Positions 21,118 to 22,136 of a stretch of DNA of 22,136 nucleotides are shown piece after piece. The notes under the pieces were generated by a model. That model ran no database searches, was not told where the DNA came from, and saw only the letters and a program-made list of their open reading frames with translations. A program made the translations under genes and the position numbers. Origin of the DNA: JACCYQ01 sp036675565 (GTDB lineage: Bacteria > Bacteroidota > Bacteroidia > Chitinophagales > Chitinophagaceae); NCBI GenBank assembly GCA_036675565.1, contig JAKFER010000235.1:1-22136 (forward strand), in the 5' to 3' direction. How positions within the stretch are numbered: the stretch's first letter is position 1; each line of letters starts with the position of its first letter.

Positions 21118-22027
21118 GAAATTATTTTTCACATTCATTCTCGCTGGTTCATTTGTTTCGGGTTTCACCCAGGAACTCCAGGCAAGAGTGACAGTTTTAG
21201 CAAATCGTGTAAGTACCCAGGTTGATAAAAAGATCTTTAATACACTACAGGCATCTATTTACGATTTTTTAAATAACCGTAAATGGACAACAGATGTTTA
21301 CCAGCCAAATGAAAAGATTGACTGTAGTTTCTTTTTGAATATTGACGAGGAACTGGGACAGAATGTTTATCGTGCATCGCTAACCATACAGGCTGCAAGG
21401 CCAGTATTTAATTCCACTTATGTTTCTCCGCTTATCAATTTCAAAGATGATAACATCGTTTTCCGTTACCAGGAATTTCAGCCACTTGAATTTAATGAGA
21501 ACAGGGTGCAGGGGAATGACCCTGTAGCGGCAAATTTGACCGCAGTACTGGCTTATTATGTCAATATCATACTTGGCCTTGATTATGATGCTTTTGCTTT
21601 AAGAGCGGGAGATGTGTACTTTAAAAAAGCTCAGAACATTGTAAATAATGCACCTGAAGGTCGTGATGTTGTCGGATGGAAACCTTTTGACGGTGTGCGT
21701 AACCGTTATTGGCTGGCTGAAAATTTAAATAATAATCGTTTTGCATTGATTCACGATGCACTCTATACCTATTATCGAAAAGGGATGGATACATTTTACG
21801 AGGATGAAAAAGCTGGCCGGCTTGAAATACTTAATGGATTAAATTATCTCAATACCGTTCAAACGGAGAATCCTAATTCCATGTTTATGCAGGTATTTTT
21901 CCAGGGTAAAAGCAATGAGTTGGTAAAAATTTTTAGCAAGGCAAATGCTGATCAAAAGATAAGGGCAAGAGAACTATTGTTAAAGCTGGATATTTCGAAT
22001 TCTGCCGTATACAAAGAACTTAAATAA
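21110..22027 (+). CDS. porD: DUF4835 family protein (PorD-type, type IX secretion-associated)
   Basis: This 305-residue exported protein has a Sec signal peptide (about 1-20, ending SGFTQ, the usual Bacteroidota style). The mature part is a mixed alpha/beta protein. It has the family's recognisable blocks: ARVTVLANRVSTQ, a KIDCSFFLNI strand, FNSTYVSPLINFKD, LNFLAYY-like LTAVLAYYVNIILGLDYDAF, and a helical C-terminus that includes YTYYRKGMDTF. I recall this family (DUF4835) being annotated as PorD and linked to type IX secretion and gliding; its molecular role is not known, and no other por gene is in the window to confirm the link. It starts inside the coaBC stop (8-base overlap), so the two are co-translated. 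The order bamD-rpoZ-coaBC-DUF4835 is common in Bacteroidota, usually with recN next. Confidence 0.82.
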   Translation: MLKKLFFTFILAGSFVSGFTQELQARVTVLANRVSTQVDKKIFNTLQASIYDFLNNRKWTTDVYQPNEKIDCSFFLNIDEELGQNVYRASLTIQAARPVFNSTYVSPLINFKDDNIVFRYQEFQPLEFNENRVQGNDPVAANLTAVLAYYVNIILGLDYDAFALRAGDVYFKKAQNIVNNAPEGRDVVGWKPFDGVRNRYWLAENLNNNRFALIHDALYTYYRKGMDTFYEDEKAGRLEILNGLNYLNTVQTENPNSMFMQVFFQGKSNELVKIFSKANADQKIRARELLLKLDISNSAVYKELK

Positions 22028-22045
22028 TTGAATGTTCTGTCTTTA

Positions 22046-22136
22046 TTAATTAATAAGTTTCGATGCTACTTTCCACCAACCAGGATAAATTTTAGCGATT
22101 CGATGGCTACCGGGTCCTGCTTGCGAATCGATCGGA
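22046..22136 (-). CDS. C-terminal end of an unidentified minus-strand gene (partial)
   Basis: A minus-strand frame stays open from the right edge for 29 codons and stops at TAA (22048-22046). Its end reads GPGSHRIAKIYPGWWKVASK, then LIN. The composition looks like real coding sequence, but the family cannot be recognised from so little. It would converge on the DUF4835 gene, with an AT-only palindrome (TTATTAATTAATAA, 22043-22056) at the junction. The usual next gene in this cluster, recN, is not seen here. Confidence 0.4.
   Translation of the reverse strand, partial: PIDSQAGPGSHRIAKIYPGWWKVASKLIN

Noticed and set aside
22080..22136. Start of recN or another plus-strand gene at the right edge
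   Set aside because: The only open plus-strand frame (ATG at 22103) gives MATGSCLRIDR, which does not resemble RecN. The minus-strand frame looks more like coding sequence.
1..22136. A mobile element, defence island or novel multi-gene system
   Set aside because: All sizeable genes are recognisable core functions with intact domains. No transposase, integrase, toxin-antitoxin, restriction or other accessory signature was seen on either strand.

Overview
The window reads as ordinary core chromosome of a Bacteroidota bacterium, most like the Chitinophagaceae/Sphingobacteriia. Four things support this: (1) the gene order bamD - rpoZ (Bacteroidota-type omega) - coaBC - DUF4835/PorD; (2) promoters of the Bacteroidota form TTTG-N18/19-TAnnTTTG; (3) almost no Shine-Dalgarno sequences; (4) family choices such as DUF2807, a TSP3-repeat OmpA protein and a lipoprotein alpha-2-macroglobulin. 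No phage, IS element, CRISPR, tRNA, rRNA or defence locus is visible.

Layout. 1-34: the first 11 codons of guaA on the minus strand. 186-1890: a beta-solenoid DUF2807 protein, then a membrane-anchored transglutaminase-like protein. 1895-9804: a divergent pair, penicillin-binding protein 1C (minus) and a giant lipoprotein alpha-2-macroglobulin (plus). This is the envelope repair/defence pair known from other Gram-negative bacteria. 9805-10064: AT-rich spacer with an 8-bp tandem repeat and a terminator. 10065-10463: a glycine-rich RRM protein. 10791-11927: the ribosomal operon rpsF-rpsR-rplI (minus), with a structured leader and a compact three-way-junction fold between rpsR and rplI. 12166-14013: htpG (Hsp90), convergent with recJ and sharing a terminator with it. 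14066-16752: a long-chain polyprenyl diphosphate synthase gene and recJ, in that transcription order. 16957-18561: an abundant-type OmpA porin with a textbook promoter and terminator. 18704-22027: bamD, rpoZ, coaBC and DUF4835/porD. 22046-22136: end of an unidentified minus-strand gene.

How the genes fit together. Most are housekeeping genes for the envelope (PBP1C, A2M, OmpA, BamD, PorD), translation (S6, S18, L9), nucleic acid work (RecJ, omega, RRM protein), protein folding (HtpG), and cofactor or lipid carrier synthesis (CoaBC, polyprenyl synthase). No previously undescribed multi-gene system can be supported. The less ordinary signals are regulatory or structural: promoters whose -7 box lies only 5-9 bases from the start codon (guaA, bamD, coaBC), a terminator whose T-run doubles as the next promoter's -33 box, the rpsR-rplI three-way junction, the rpsF leader hairpin, the 8-bp tandem repeat, an OmpA domain without its peptidoglycan-binding Asp, and a CoaC domain with Ser in place of the catalytic Cys.
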